A program made the translations under genes and the position numbers. From Clostridiales bacterium (GTDB taxonomy: Bacteria > Bacillota > Clostridia > Christensenellales > CAG-314): a DNA stretch of 26,385 bases. This document shows positions 7,811-16,684 of this stretch, in pieces. Each line of letters opens with the position of its first letter. Position 1 is the first letter of the stretch. The notes under the pieces were generated by a model. That model was not told where the DNA came from. It ran no database searches and saw only the letters and a program-made list of their open reading frames with translations. The stretch spans positions 27,906 through 54,290 of the forward strand of contig DPQS01000054.1 in NCBI GenBank assembly GCA_003537755.1, written 5' to 3'.

Positions 7811-10096
7811 TTAAAGAGTTATCCAAAGCGCAGGGACTACGCCGCCGTCGGGCACCAAATCGACACTATCTATGGCGCCCTTTGCATGTCTGTCCAGAAC
7901 GAAGGTGGCATATCCCTGATTGCCGTTGGCGGGAGAGGGCGAACGAGTGTACCAGGTAACGTATTTTTTATCGTTGGTATTCATCGGCGCACCGTGTAAT
8001 TTGGCAAAATCGGTTGCTTGCAGGTTTCTTGCGGAATCTTTTGCTCTTACGTCCTTATTAAATCCGTACGCCGTGGTGGTAATATCCCGCAAAGACAGCA
8101 AAAATATCTTATCGTCCGTATCTTTGCATTGGTCTGCAAACTTGTTTTTCCCTGCGTTTTCCGCGTAGCCGTAATACTTCGGGTAGTCGTTCGGATTGCT
8201 ACTTCTCGCGGTGTTGTCGAGGTGCGCGGTTTTTATGATTTCTTTTTGCAAATCATTGAACACCTCGTTGTAGAAGGTCTCGTTAAGCCAACTGCGTATG
8301 AAACTATATTCCCAGTTGTTGGCGTAAGTTCCGTCCGGGACACCCGGCGAATTGTTGTAATCAGCATATAAGCCGTCGCGAATCTCGCCCTTTCTGTTCG
8401 GTTGTATCGAAAAGGAATCCAAAGCGATATCGCTCATAATATAGGCGGAATTTCCGCTTGTCGTGAGGATTCTCCACTTTATCGGTTCATACTTGAACCA
8501 GTACACTTCAAACGTGAAATATCCGTTTTTCATGATGTAGCTGCTCAGACTATAAACCCCCGACGCGCGATAGTCGTTCATTTGAACGCCGATGTATTTC
8601 GTGCCGTTATATATAACGATTTTTTGCCACATATAAGTAGTACCCTCGTGACTTTCCCAATTATAAGGATTTTCCTTATCACGCGGAAGGGGCGGCTTTC
8701 CTGCCATTTCGTTGAGTTTTGCGATTACGGTCTCGTCGCGCTCGCAGGTTTGCGGCCAGTGACCGAAATAGATATAGTTACCCTCGCGAGTGTATTTTAC
8801 GGGGTTACACTCATTGCACGTGGTACATACGTCGCAAACGTAACTATGCTTACCGTTGGCGGGCAATACTACTTTGGTAGTAAAATCGCACCCCTTACGC
8901 TGACACTCGTCGTACGCTTCCCAACCGGGCAAGCAGTCGGGGGCTTTTGCCTCGTAGTGTTTGAGATCGTGTCCGAGAGCCTTATCGACGTATTTATCCA
9001 ACTTTGACGAATAGTCGCAACCTTTGCGATTGCAGGTGGAATAACTTCCCCAATACCCGTCCTCGGTGCAGGTTGGATCGTAGCGATCGTGCCATTGCAA
9101 ATCGTGCCCGAGAGCGGGCAAACCGTTGTAATCGGTATGATAGTCGCAACCCTTGTTGGAACACTTTTTGTATTCCTCGCTGCCCCACTTTTCGCAAGTC
9201 GGCTCCACGCGCGGAACGGTTATGGTCATACTATGTCCCGTGGAGGAAATTTCCTCGTACCCTTCGATTTTTCCGCAGTAATGGGCGCACCTTTTGTATG
9301 CTTTCCAGCCGATTTCCGTACAAGTAGGCTCTTTTGCGGCAACGTCCTGCATGTCGTGCTCGAGAGCGGGTATCGGCTTCTGCTCGGTATAAGTACAGCC
9401 CGGATTTATGCAACGTTTGCCGTGGGTAAGTCCGTCCCTTTCGCACCGGGGATCGTAGCCCTTTTCTTCACGCAGGTTGTGGTCGGCAAATTCGCCGTAC
9501 TCAAACGTTTCCCTGCCCAGACTGCCGCAAATACTGCAAACAAGCCGATACACAGCCTTCCTTTGGCATGTTGCATTGTCCACAAGGTTTCTGTCGGTAA
9601 CTTTTTCGACATAATTGTGTATATGCTGCTCTTCGGCATTTACCAAGCCCGCAACGACAAAATACGAAAAACCTGTCGTTTCAAAATATATATTGTTGCC
9701 GTCAACTGTGGTTTTTAGTTCCTCCACCGTGTTGTCGCCCTTTACGTGATAGGTGACGTAACCGTCGGACTCAAACGGTTTCGGCATGGTGATTTTGACC
9801 TTGCCGCCCGGTTGCACCTTTTCGCCGTTCTTTGAAACGGAAATGTCAAAAACGGCAATTTTAGCACTGTCGTAAGGTTTGTCTATCGCAGCAATAGCCG
9901 CCTTTCCTTGTTCGCTGTCGGCGGCATGATGTTCGGCTTTCAGCACGGAGTCGTTTTCAAACGCGCCGTCCAAAGTAATGCCGCTTTCCGTACTTAACTT
10001 GTTGACCGTATTGCCGTTGGCGTTACAAGCAACCAACGACACACACATCGACAACGCAAGCGCAAGCACAAAGAAAAGTAAAGTTTTTCTCTTCAT
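7811..10096 (-). CDS. Surface lipoprotein: N-terminal beta domain, Cys/His modules, DUF6273 domain
   Basis: A 761-residue protein starting at ATG 10096 (AAGGAG eight bases upstream; the frame is open for 13 more codons without a better site). It has a signal peptide and lipobox LVAC (Cys24), so it is probably lipid-anchored outside the membrane. Residues about 38-150 form a beta domain also found in the 1322-residue neighbour (VQPGGKVKITMP, YHVKGDNTVEEL, FETTGFSYFVVA). About six modules follow (158-432), each with a pattern such as EPTCTEIGWKAYKRC then CG or GCDY and ending LGHD. These Cys pairs could bind metal or form disulfides. The C-terminal part (about 440-761) looks like DUF6273: YIYFGHWPQT, PIKWRIL, SFIRSWLNETFYNEVF, TWYTRSPS. 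No enzymatic activity is evident. Confidence 0.85.
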   Translation of the reverse strand: MKRKTLLFFVLALALSMCVSLVACNANGNTVNKLSTESGITLDGAFENDSVLKAEHHAADSEQGKAAIAAIDKPYDSAKIAVFDISVSKNGEKVQPGGKVKITMPKPFESDGYVTYHVKGDNTVEELKTTVDGNNIYFETTGFSYFVVAGLVNAEEQHIHNYVEKVTDRNLVDNATCQRKAVYRLVCSICGSLGRETFEYGEFADHNLREEKGYDPRCERDGLTHGKRCINPGCTYTEQKPIPALEHDMQDVAAKEPTCTEIGWKAYKRCAHYCGKIEGYEEISSTGHSMTITVPRVEPTCEKWGSEEYKKCSNKGCDYHTDYNGLPALGHDLQWHDRYDPTCTEDGYWGSYSTCNRKGCDYSSKLDKYVDKALGHDLKHYEAKAPDCLPGWEAYDECQRKGCDFTTKVVLPANGKHSYVCDVCTTCNECNPVKYTREGNYIYFGHWPQTCERDETVIAKLNEMAGKPPLPRDKENPYNWESHEGTTYMWQKIVIYNGTKYIGVQMNDYRASGVYSLSSYIMKNGYFTFEVYWFKYEPIKWRILTTSGNSAYIMSDIALDSFSIQPNRKGEIRDGLYADYNNSPGVPDGTYANNWEYSFIRSWLNETFYNEVFNDLQKEIIKTAHLDNTARSSNPNDYPKYYGYAENAGKNKFADQCKDTDDKIFLLSLRDITTTAYGFNKDVRAKDSARNLQATDFAKLHGAPMNTNDKKYVTWYTRSPSPANGNQGYATFVLDRHAKGAIDSVDLVPDGGVVPALWITL

Positions 10097-10127
10097 CGAT
10101 GTCTCCTTTATGTTTATAGAACACGAC

Positions 10128-10161
10128 ACGGACAAGCGGGTTTTTATGCCCGCTTATCCGT
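10128..10161 (-). other. Intergenic hairpin between two lipoprotein genes
   Basis: A 13-bp inverted repeat with one mismatch (10128-10140 and 10149-10161) and an 8-base loop, after the stop of the 739-residue protein gene and before the ribosome site of the next. No T-run follows on the minus strand, so termination would be partial at best. Confidence 0.5.
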
Positions 10162-10188
10162 AATTTTGATCAGATAATAACTTTTAAG

Positions 10189-12408
10189 TTATTTTGCTAC
10201 GATTTTGCAACCCAGCGTAACATTAGATACGTTATCCAAAACTATGATAACTCTACCGTCGGAAGGAATTGCGAAACCGCTTGCACTTGTTGTGCCTCCG
10301 GCGCTGATTTCTGTAATCGTGGCTTCGCCCACTTTTGCGCCGGCGCTGTTGTAAACCTCAACCGTTTGTCCGACTTTGAAGTATCCCTTTTCAACAGTCG
10401 CGTAAATCCTTTTTTCTGCCGCTTCTACGATTTGGATCGGACCGGAGGTGGACTTTTCGGTTGTATAATTAACAACCGTAATCTCAACTGTCGTTACGGA
10501 GGGGGATTTGGTAACGATTTTGTAGTTTTCCATAACAGGGTACGCAATGTTTCCTATTTTAAGGAAGAAACAATCCTTCGATACTATCTTTTTCCGGTCA
10601 GGAACGAAATTATAAACACTGTTGCTTCCTTCTCTGGTCTCAAGCCCCGCTTTTTCGTTGTCAAGCCAAAGTTCGATTTTCTGACCTTCGATAAGTTCAT
10701 TTCCGTTTGCCTGGTAGAAAACCCTGAGAAAAAACGTTTTGCCGCCATCATGCGACGCATTGTTTTGGTTTTGACCGTAGCCGAGTTCAAGCACGAACTC
10801 ATACGGTTTAATTGTGAACGTTTTTTCTTCGGAAACCACTGCCGCCCATTCGTCCGTTGCCGTGACGCCGATGCGGTATTCATACTCTCCCGCGTTCGTG
10901 AGAACATTGGCGACGCTCAAATTTCTTCCCCATTCTCCGCCAACTTCACGGAACTCGACATATTTTTCGCCGGAGTCAAAAGCCGACGTGAAATTTTCTA
11001 CGCCGTCAAGTGTAGTTGCGCCAAATTTTTTAACAAGGTCATTAAAGGTGAAGTTTGTCACCTGCTTTCCGTCGTACATTTTGCCCTCAAAGTTATTGAC
11101 GGTAAGACTTCTTGGTTTCACATTCAAAGTGAACATGACGGATGCGTCTCCGAAATTGTAGTTGTCGCCTTCCGCATATTTAATGTGCACTCGGAATGTG
11201 CCCGTTTTACTTTGTAATACTTCTTCTTTTGTAAGGTTACGACTCCAAACGCCACCTTCAAGCTGCATTTCCCAGACGATAGTCTTTGCGCCGTAGCCGG
11301 TGCCGATTTCAGCGTAATTTGTTGTGGGATTGGGGATATTCGTTGCGCCCACGTAGAATCCTTTTTCAAATGCTGCCGCATTGCTGATTGTAAAGCCCTC
11401 GATGTCTGCTTTGACGATTGCCACGTTGACGTCTTTTCTTGCAAGGCTGTAATTGCCTGCGTCTTTTCCGGTGATTTCAAAGCTTTGGACTGCCGCGCCG
11501 ACGTTGGCACTTTCCATTGTAACGGTAATCATTGCTTCGTCGCCTGCAAGCAATTCGGCGGGTTCGCCTGATAAAACATTTTTATTATTGTATGGATGCT
11601 CCCAATCAACGCCGATTACCATGGGGGTGATTGCAAAGTCGAAAGTATTTGTCGCGGCTTTCCACTCTGCCGTGGCTTCTACGCTGACTTTCACGGTATA
11701 TTCGCCGGCTTTCTTCGGGGCAGTTGCAGTGTATGTATTGTCGTCCGCGCCATTTGCCTTGAACATAAATGCGGGTTCGCGATTGCCGTTAATTACGAAA
11801 TCGTCTTTCGTAATCGAAACAACTTCTCCGTCGTATTCCTTGCCAAGCGTTTTGCCGGCAACAAGTGCGATTTCGTTGTCTTTTGCGCCAAGTGCGTCGA
11901 TGGGCTCTGTCTTTTCGTATCCGCATACCGTGCAGGTAAATTTCTTTTCACCGACTACGCCGTAGTCTGCCGGTTTGGTAACTTCGCCTTCGCCAAAGGT
12001 ATGCGCGGCGAAATCGCTCTTCATTACGTCATGCGTAGGAGCCTTTGCGTCACAGGTCGATTCGTGCCAGTGTCCCGTCGCGTCCTTTTTCCACTCTTCG
12101 CCGTAAACGTGCGTTGCGGTGTCGGATATTGTCCTTTCGGTTTCGTATCCGCATTCACATACGCCCTTTTCGACCTTGTCCGTGTGAACGCCTGCGGGCG
12201 TTTTTTCTGTCCACGTGAACACGTGAGGGGTTTTCTCCGTTGTGTCGGTGTGATTCTTTGTGGTGCATTCGTGCCAGTGGGTTTTTTCGTCAAACTTCCA
12301 TTCGGTTGAAAACTCGTGTTTGTTTTCGTTGCAAGCGGTAAGAACCGAAAGCGACAATACAAACACCATTGCTATTGTCAAAATAGTAAGCAGTGATTTT
12401 CTTTTCAT
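10189..12408 (-). CDS. Surface lipoprotein with His/Cys module, YDG-type repeats and an EF-Tu domain 2-like tail
   Basis: A 739-residue protein with signal peptide and lipobox LTAC (Cys26). ATG at 12408 with AAAGGAG upstream. Residues about 30-175 contain repeated HEFSTEW...HWHEC and CECGYE or CTVCGYE elements, also present in the 317- and 1120-residue neighbours. Residues about 176-660 look like tandem beta-sandwich repeats; KEYDGEVV (about 190) and KMYDGKQV (about 445) fit the K-x-YDG start of MBG/YDG-type bacterial surface repeats. The last 75 residues (EKGYFKVGQTVEVY, then VSNVTLGCKIVAK) resemble the beta-barrel of translation factor domain 2, odd for an exported protein. Role probably structural or binding. 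It lies in the surface gene run. Confidence 0.82.
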   Translation of the reverse strand: MKRKSLLTILTIAMVFVLSLSVLTACNENKHEFSTEWKFDEKTHWHECTTKNHTDTTEKTPHVFTWTEKTPAGVHTDKVEKGVCECGYETERTISDTATHVYGEEWKKDATGHWHESTCDAKAPTHDVMKSDFAAHTFGEGEVTKPADYGVVGEKKFTCTVCGYEKTEPIDALGAKDNEIALVAGKTLGKEYDGEVVSITKDDFVINGNREPAFMFKANGADDNTYTATAPKKAGEYTVKVSVEATAEWKAATNTFDFAITPMVIGVDWEHPYNNKNVLSGEPAELLAGDEAMITVTMESANVGAAVQSFEITGKDAGNYSLARKDVNVAIVKADIEGFTISNAAAFEKGFYVGATNIPNPTTNYAEIGTGYGAKTIVWEMQLEGGVWSRNLTKEEVLQSKTGTFRVHIKYAEGDNYNFGDASVMFTLNVKPRSLTVNNFEGKMYDGKQVTNFTFNDLVKKFGATTLDGVENFTSAFDSGEKYVEFREVGGEWGRNLSVANVLTNAGEYEYRIGVTATDEWAAVVSEEKTFTIKPYEFVLELGYGQNQNNASHDGGKTFFLRVFYQANGNELIEGQKIELWLDNEKAGLETREGSNSVYNFVPDRKKIVSKDCFFLKIGNIAYPVMENYKIVTKSPSVTTVEITVVNYTTEKSTSGPIQIVEAAEKRIYATVEKGYFKVGQTVEVYNSAGAKVGEATITEISAGGTTSASGFAIPSDGRVIIVLDNVSNVTLGCKIVAK

Positions 12409-12445
12409 GTTTTTACTCCTTTTGTTTTATTTTTTTATTTAAGTC

Positions 12446-12473
12446 TTGAAGAGGGTAAGCCAACCCTCTTCAA
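12446..12473 (-). other. Intergenic hairpin after the 1322-residue protein gene
   Basis: A perfect 11-bp inverted repeat (12446-12456 and 12463-12473) with a 6-base loop in the 125-base spacer. On the minus strand it is followed by an A-rich stretch and the next ribosome site rather than a T-run. On the plus strand it is followed by TTCTTATT. Confidence 0.5.
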
Positions 12474-12533
12474 TTCTTATTGTGTTGTGCACCGCTGCTG
12501 TTTGCTGGCGGTTGTTTTGCCGTTCGGCCGCAC

Positions 12534-15500
12534 TCAGTTGCCCGAGTTTTTATCAAACTTTGCGTACACATACATTCCTTCGGTAACGGTAAATGTGTAG
12601 TTTGCGTCCGCAGAGATGAGTTCCTCGGTCTGATCGCCAACGGATTTATACCAGCCGACGAAAGTAAATCCTTCGTCTGCCACGGCGGTAAGCGTTATTT
12701 GTGTACCTTTTTCAACCATTCTGCCGTTGCCGAATACGACCGTGTTGCCGTTTTCGGTGATATGTCCGCCGTTGTAGCCGTCTACATAAGCGATAAAGTT
12801 GTACATTTCTTTTTGGGCAAATTTGGCAAAAACGTACAGCCCGCGGTTTACCGTAAAGGTGTAAGTCGCGTCGGGGGAAATCAACTTTTCGGCTTGTTGG
12901 TCGTCGTAGAAATACCAGCCGAGGAAGTTGTACCCCTCGTTCGCAACGGCGGTAAGCGTTATCTGTGTACCTTTTTCAACTATTCTGCCGTTGCCGAATT
13001 CGATCGTCTTGCCGTTTTCGGTGATGTAACCCCAATCACGTCTGTTGCATTGCGCAAGGAAGTTGAATTGTTCCGCTATTCTGATAATGATTACCGCCTT
13101 TAACGAGGGGTTGGCAAGATAGGTGTAAGTAACGTTGTAAGTGCCTACTTTACTCGTATCGAGCATATTGTTTTCGCTGACGCCTATCGTACTTTCAATG
13201 CTGTATTCCAAGCCGCGGCAAAGTCTTTCGTATTTGTCGCCGACTTTTCCGAGTACGGTAATGCGTTCGAAATCAACCCAATATTCGCTGTTAAGATTAA
13301 ACACGTATTCTTCTTTCGGGTTGCCGTTTTCGTCGGTCTCGAAGTGGTAATCGTTGAGGTCATGGAGCTTAATCTCGGTCACGGCACCTCTGAACATAGC
13401 GGTCAGATTAACGTTACCTGTTTTTTCGCTTACGTTAAAGGTGTATTTAAGGTCGGTCGAAATCAACTCGTCCGCATTGTAACCTTCGCTGTCGGAAGAG
13501 GGGAACCAGCCTACAAAGCGGTAGCCTGCGTTGGGTTTAACCTCGACGGTAACGCTTGCATTGTCGGGCAGGTCGCCGACATAAAAACTTCCTTCGGCGG
13601 TAACACCCTCGCCTACAAACTCGCCTGCACCGTCACTCTCTATTCTTGCATGGACGAAGAACGAATAGTCGAATCTTGCGTAAACGGTAGCGTCTTCATT
13701 TACGGTAAACTCATAAACGTCTTTGTCGGAAATAAGCGCGGCATTTTCGCCTTCGCCGTCGTACCAGCCGATGAATTTGAAGTAAACGGCCTCTCCGCTT
13801 GCCGAAACTTTAACCTTTGAGCCCTCGGCAACCACAAATTGCAGTTGCTTTTCGGCGTGAGAACCCTCAACGTTATCGTTGTAAATGTTTCCGTGTTCAC
13901 CGGCGACAACGGTTAATGTAACCCTTTCCTTTTCGGCAAACTGCGCGTAAATGTAGGTGTTGTCGGTTATTACAAAGGTTTCGGTCGCATTCGACGAATA
14001 GAAGCGTTTTTCTTCGGAGCCGGAGCCTGGGGCGGAGTTTGTTATGTACCAACCGGCAAACCTGTATTCTTCGCTGGGTACAGCCGTCAGTGTAAGCGTT
14101 CCGCCGAGGTCAACTTCTTCTCTGTATCCGTCGGGAGTGCTTACCACTTCGCCGTCTTTCTGTATCACGCCCTGCGTTTCGTCCCTATCCAGCAGATACG
14201 AAATTGTTTCGGCTTTGGGTACGCTTACCATGAGCGTGGCACTTACGGTCTTGTCGTACTTGTAAGTAATTACAATTTCATGATCGCCCGTCTTTGTGTA
14301 GTCCACTTTGCTTGCGTCTACAATGTATTCGGACGCGTCAAGAACGTTGCCTTTGTCGGTCTTTACGGTAAGCCCCGTAAGGTCGGCTTGTTTTTTTGTC
14401 GACAGGTTGTAATGGAAAAATCCGTATTCAAACCCTTCGCAGGTAACGTCAAGCGTTGCGGTTTCTTCCACGAACAAGGCTTTGATATGCACGTCTGTGC
14501 CGTTCTGGGTGAATACGTATTCTTTTTCCGTCGAAACGGGTTCTTCGGAAAGGTTACCGTCTTTGTCCACCAGATACCAGCCGACGAATTTATATCCTTC
14601 GGCGGGCGTTGCCAGTAACTCTCTTGTATTACCGAGCGCGAAATAATCTAAAACATGGGGAATGTTACTCGTCTTAATTTCGTTAAACTGATTGTTTTTC
14701 TCTGTGATAGAGCCTTTGCCTCCGAGTTCGACGGTAAGATGCGCGAACTTTTCCGAAACATACACGTAGAAAGCGTTGAATGTTTCATCTTCCACCGCTT
14801 TGTTTATCCTGCTGAAATGCAGAGTGTATTTCATGTAGTAGACGCCTTCCTTATTGAAGTCCAGTCCGCCGTAATCTATCGAATAATCGCCGAAGAACAA
14901 TTGTACGCGTTCGTACACGTTGCCGTCGGTCGGGTTATCTTTACGGCGAAGACCTCTTTCGTCCAGCTTCAGAAAGTCGGTTTCGGGCGTGCCGGGTTTG
15001 TAATACAATACGTTTTGCGCTTCAAAGAATACTGAGCCGTTTTTGCCTACCCAAGGCAGTCCCGACTCGCCCACCCAGTGTTCCAACTGATAAACGTCAG
15101 TTTTGAGATTGGATTTTTCGGGCTTGATTTTGAACATAGCGATAATGTTTAAGTCATAGTCGCTCATGCCTACTTCGTAAGTCGCATTTTCGGAGAGAAG
15201 ATCGCCGAGAACGCCGCCGGCGTACCATCTGTACCAACCGTCGAATTCGAAATCGCGATCGGGTACGGCGGTAATGCTGTACTTCTGATCTTTATCGGTG
15301 AAGATAAGCTGTTTTTCGGTGTAGACGTCATATTTTTCTTCCATATAGAAGTGTCCGCCTTTCCCGGCTCTGACCATAATGTCGCTGTTCTTCTCGGAAA
15401 CATGAACGGTTATAACAAGAGTAAGTTCTTTTTCGTCGCTGACTCTGACCTTATATTCCACGCGATAATCGCCCTCTTTGGAATAATCTATTTCGTCAAG

Positions 15501-16502
15501 ACCCGAAACGACAAATTGTTCCGGCGCAAGAAGCGTGTACACAAGTCTGAAGTCTTTTCTCTTTTTACCCTTGATTATAAGTTTGCTTAAGTCGATTCCC
15601 GGCTGATTGCCGGGTTTGATGTACACCGACGTGGCGGCTCTTCCGTCCGCGTAGCCCTTGGGCATGTTTGAATTGCCGGGGAACGCCCATATGCTTTCCA
15701 TATCGGTAAGATCGGCAGCGAATTTGCAAACTATCGTCGTTATGCCGGCAACGGTTTCGCGCTCAACGCGGCTTTCCGTTGAAAACGGAGTGCTTTCGAT
15801 TTCGCCGTTTTTCTCTTCAAACCAGCCGCTGTGAACAAAATCATATCCGCATTCAACGGAAAGTGTCAATTTTGTGTTCGCCTTGGAATAGATTGTCTTT
15901 TCTTCGCCGGAATAGATTTTGTCAATTAACATAAAATCTGAACTATAAAAAAATTCGAATTCAGACGATACGATAACCGTTCCCTCGCACGGACCGGGAT
16001 TTTTTACAACGACTGCCGAACTATCCGAGTTGTCAAGAAAAACGAAAGGAGAGAAAGAGTCCGTTTCAAAAATAACTTTCCCGTCTTTGAACTCGCAGTC
16101 GAGTCGTTCGACTTTGCTTTCGCTCTTGATGTGGAAAACCATATATTCTTCGACGCCTTCTATTGGCGCGGGTACGGATACCGTGACTTTTCCGTCGGGT
16201 TGTACCTTTACTCCGTCGGATTCTACCGAAATGTCGATTGTCACCGTTTTTTCGTCGGCGAGCAATTTATACTCTACGGGCAGTTTGTCAATAGTGCTTT
16301 TTGCGGTTTCTTCCGTCATTTCCACTTTTTCGGTTATGAGTTTTGCCTTTTTCCCGAAGTTTCCGCCGGTAAGCGTAACTCCCATGCTGCTTTTCAGTTC
16401 ATCCGTTTTGCCATCGCCGTTGCAACCTTTGCAGATTGCAAAAACGCACAGACCTATTGCGACCAATGCAACGAGTATGATGCAAAGTAGCCTTTTCTTC
16501 AT
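12534..16502 (-). CDS. Very large exported repeat protein with GW[YF] repeats and Ig-like segments
   Basis: A 1322-residue protein. Its N-terminal hydrophobic segment (about residues 5-25) ends in AICKGCN, not a standard lipobox, so it may be an uncleaved anchor or an atypical lipoprotein. Residues about 38-160 match the N-terminal beta domain of the 761-residue lipoprotein (VQPDGKVTVSVPAP, FETDSFSPFVFL). Then come eight repeats around GW[YF] (near residues 225, 421, 641, 816, 912, 998, 1195, 1283), each ending in a strand like YVYAKF, as in the Bact/Listeria-Bacteroides repeat families. Between some lie Ig-like stretches (for example SKVGTYNVTYTYL). The last two repeats are recent duplicates at DNA level. 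No enzymatic motif is seen; adhesion or binding is the likely role. ATG at 16502 has AAAGGAG upstream. Confidence 0.85.
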   Translation of the reverse strand: MKKRLLCIILVALVAIGLCVFAICKGCNGDGKTDELKSSMGVTLTGGNFGKKAKLITEKVEMTEETAKSTIDKLPVEYKLLADEKTVTIDISVESDGVKVQPDGKVTVSVPAPIEGVEEYMVFHIKSESKVERLDCEFKDGKVIFETDSFSPFVFLDNSDSSAVVVKNPGPCEGTVIVSSEFEFFYSSDFMLIDKIYSGEEKTIYSKANTKLTLSVECGYDFVHSGWFEEKNGEIESTPFSTESRVERETVAGITTIVCKFAADLTDMESIWAFPGNSNMPKGYADGRAATSVYIKPGNQPGIDLSKLIIKGKKRKDFRLVYTLLAPEQFVVSGLDEIDYSKEGDYRVEYKVRVSDEKELTLVITVHVSEKNSDIMVRAGKGGHFYMEEKYDVYTEKQLIFTDKDQKYSITAVPDRDFEFDGWYRWYAGGVLGDLLSENATYEVGMSDYDLNIIAMFKIKPEKSNLKTDVYQLEHWVGESGLPWVGKNGSVFFEAQNVLYYKPGTPETDFLKLDERGLRRKDNPTDGNVYERVQLFFGDYSIDYGGLDFNKEGVYYMKYTLHFSRINKAVEDETFNAFYVYVSEKFAHLTVELGGKGSITEKNNQFNEIKTSNIPHVLDYFALGNTRELLATPAEGYKFVGWYLVDKDGNLSEEPVSTEKEYVFTQNGTDVHIKALFVEETATLDVTCEGFEYGFFHYNLSTKKQADLTGLTVKTDKGNVLDASEYIVDASKVDYTKTGDHEIVITYKYDKTVSATLMVSVPKAETISYLLDRDETQGVIQKDGEVVSTPDGYREEVDLGGTLTLTAVPSEEYRFAGWYITNSAPGSGSEEKRFYSSNATETFVITDNTYIYAQFAEKERVTLTVVAGEHGNIYNDNVEGSHAEKQLQFVVAEGSKVKVSASGEAVYFKFIGWYDGEGENAALISDKDVYEFTVNEDATVYARFDYSFFVHARIESDGAGEFVGEGVTAEGSFYVGDLPDNASVTVEVKPNAGYRFVGWFPSSDSEGYNADELISTDLKYTFNVSEKTGNVNLTAMFRGAVTEIKLHDLNDYHFETDENGNPKEEYVFNLNSEYWVDFERITVLGKVGDKYERLCRGLEYSIESTIGVSENNMLDTSKVGTYNVTYTYLANPSLKAVIIIRIAEQFNFLAQCNRRDWGYITENGKTIEFGNGRIVEKGTQITLTAVANEGYNFLGWYFYDDQQAEKLISPDATYTFTVNRGLYVFAKFAQKEMYNFIAYVDGYNGGHITENGNTVVFGNGRMVEKGTQITLTAVADEGFTFVGWYKSVGDQTEELISADANYTFTVTEGMYVYAKFDKNSGN
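12682..13025 (-). repeat. Recent tandem duplication inside the 1322-residue protein gene
   Basis: The 80 bases at 12682-12761 recur at 12946-13025 with five differences. The offset is 264 bases, which is 88 codons, so the frame is kept. The copies encode parts of the last two GW[YF] repeats. Confidence 0.85.
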
Positions 16503-16596
16503 GGATTTTGTCTCCTTTTTTTTCTTTTTGTTCTTTCAAACCGCGGCTGAAATTTGCAATTCAAAAAAAACTTGCTTTGCTTTTTAGTGTTGCAAA

Positions 16597-16602
16597 ATTA
16601 TA
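16597..16602 (-). promoter_or_regulatory. Possible -10 element upstream of the 1322-residue protein gene
   Basis: The minus strand has a perfect TATAAT at 16602-16597, about 95 bases from the ATG at 16502. The best -35 at 17 bases is only GGCACA, so this is a weak call. The 182-base spacer (16503-16684) holds no gene and no clear terminator. Confidence 0.35.
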
Positions 16603-16684
16603 CTTTACCCCTGCCGTTTTGTGCCGAAAATCGACTTACAGGCAGGCTTTTACCGTTTTTGAAAATCGGTGCGCCTTTGCAGGT

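Noticed and set aside
10366..11217. Plus-strand open frame of 283 codons opposite the 739-residue lipoprotein
   Set aside because: Shadow of a clear lipoprotein gene; no domain or ribosome site.
12681..13025. CRISPR-like direct repeats
   Set aside because: Only two copies, inside a coding frame, with a protein-repeat spacing of 88 codons.
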